NCBI GenBank assembly: GCA_900772435.1
Contig: CAAHEM010000132.1
Location: 1-7,216, forward strand
From: Bacilli bacterium
GTDB lineage: Bacteria; Bacillota_I; Bacilli_A; RF39; UBA660
DNA: 7,216 nucleotides
Direction: 5' to 3'
This document shows positions 6,921-7,216 of this stretch, one piece after another. A program made the position numbers and the translations under genes. Each line of letters begins with the position of its first letter. Within the stretch, counting starts at the first letter, position 1. The notes below the pieces were generated by a model. It did not search any database and was not told where the DNA came from. It worked only from the letters and a program-made list of their open reading frames with translations.

Positions 6921-6942
6921 AACAACATCTACTCTTATGTCT

Positions 6943-6951
6943 AGTATAACA
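6943..6951 (-). promoter_or_regulatory. Extended -10 promoter for the zinc-ribbon gene
   Basis: TGTTATACT on the - strand is an extended -10 with five of six matches in the hexamer and no convincing -35. The start would be near 6936, about 16 nt before the ATG at 6920, which argues against the longer reading from 6956. Confidence 0.45.
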
Positions 6952-6994
6952 TACAATTTAATCTTTTAATATTTATTTTTAATGAATAATATTA

Positions 6995-7000
6995 TATAAT
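6995..7000 (+). promoter_or_regulatory. -10 element for yidD, apparently giving a leaderless mRNA
   Basis: A perfect TATAAT ends six bases before the yidD ATG (7007), so the usual start distance puts the first transcribed base at or next to the A of the start codon. The -35 region is AT-rich without a clear match (TTTATT at 6972-6977, three of six). TATAAT can occur by chance in sequence this AT-rich. Confidence 0.45.
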
Positions 7001-7006
7001 GTTTAT

Positions 7007-7216
7007 ATGAAGAATTTTTTAATTAAGCTAATTGATATATATCAAATTACACCTCTTCATTGTCACTCTATGTGTAGATTTACACCAACTTGTAGTGAAT
7101 ATATGAAAGAATGTTTGAAATTATATGGATTAAAAGGAATTAATAAAGGAATAAAAAGAATATTAAGGTGTCATCCCTTTGGAAAATTTGGATATGACCC
7201 TGTAACTAAAGGAGAA
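7007..7216 (+). CDS. yidD: Membrane protein insertion efficiency factor YidD, 3'-truncated
   Basis: The first 70 residues of YidD are visible; the window ends before the stop, but family members are only about 70-90 residues, so little is missing. [13 protein letters not shown] is the amphipathic N-terminal membrane-associating helix, followed by [10 protein letters not shown] (23-32), [15 protein letters not shown] (44-58) and GYDPV (62-66), the family's diagnostic segments. YidD is a small inner-face membrane protein that aids YidC/Sec-dependent membrane insertion; it often sits next to rnpA and yidC, but these are not visible here. The start is forced: the frame has a TGA at 6983-6985 and no other usable start codon before 7007. 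There is no Shine-Dalgarno sequence. An odd detail is LHCHSMC at 17-23, where the family usually has a Pro-rich, Cys-poor stretch. It is transcribed divergently from the zinc-ribbon gene. Confidence 0.95.
   Translation, partial: MKNFLIKLIDIYQITPLHCHSMCRFTPTCSEYMKECLKLYGLKGINKGIKRILRCHPFGKFGYDPVTKGE

Noticed and set aside
6921..6956. A longer zinc-ribbon protein starting at the ATG at 6956
   Set aside because: The extra 12 residues overlap the probable -10 element (6948-6943), have no ribosome site, and precede the typical MxxKCxxCGKxF opening of such proteins.
1..7216. UGA=Trp (Mycoplasma/Spiroplasma code) as the genetic code of the host
   Set aside because: All 15 Trp codons in the recognised genes are TGG and no other gene contains an in-frame TGA; with this base composition a recoded genome would be expected to use TGA often.

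Overview
The window is very AT-rich throughout (Lys, Asn and Ile codons dominated by AAA, AAT and ATA; Arg mostly AGA). It carries a Bacillota-type rnc-smc pair, a 70-residue yidD, low-GC style Shine-Dalgarno sites and T-rich intrinsic terminators. An SMC of only 976 residues is close to the size seen in Mollicutes. Together this suggests an uncultured low-GC Bacilli / Mollicutes-related bacterium (RF39- or Erysipelotrichia-like). That placement is inference. All 15 Trp codons in the recognised genes are TGG, so the standard bacterial code (table 11) fits.

Layout. The left part is on the + strand: the 3' part of a glycosyltransferase with C-terminal TPR repeats (1-1011) ending in a terminator; a cytosolic protein resembling the zinc-dependent phospholipase C family (1086-1805) behind an extended -10 promoter; and an unrecognised membrane-anchored extracytoplasmic protein (1859-2770) with its own promoter and a hairpin terminator overlapping its stop. 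The middle and right parts are on the - strand, transcribed from right to left: a zinc-ribbon membrane protein (6591-6920), rnc for RNase III (5838-6485) and smc (2815-5745), the last converging on the + strand genes. At the right edge yidD (7007-7216, cut by the window end) starts divergently on the + strand.

How the genes relate. smc (chromosome condensation) and rnc (dsRNA processing) are the familiar Firmicutes neighbours, but here a terminator and a fresh promoter lie between them, and ftsY does not follow smc. yidD helps YidC-dependent membrane insertion. The three left-hand genes show no common pathway from sequence alone; they are probably separate transcription units.

Most notable observations: (1) the zinc-ribbon gene stops at a TGA after which 19 further in-frame codons read as a convincing transmembrane continuation up to a TAA; (2) yidD appears to be leaderless, with TATAAT six bases before its only possible ATG; (3) rnc also seems to have a leader of only about 10-12 nt, and its start should be the ATG at 6485 rather than the upstream GTG; (4) several promoters share a TGn-TATAAT extended -10 with little or no -35; (5) SMC has arms shortened by similar amounts on both sides and non-consensus residues beside the Q-loop and H-loop. 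I saw no CRISPR array, insertion sequence, tRNA or rRNA, and no gene-free stretch longer than about 110 bases. I did not find a clearly new multi-gene system here.
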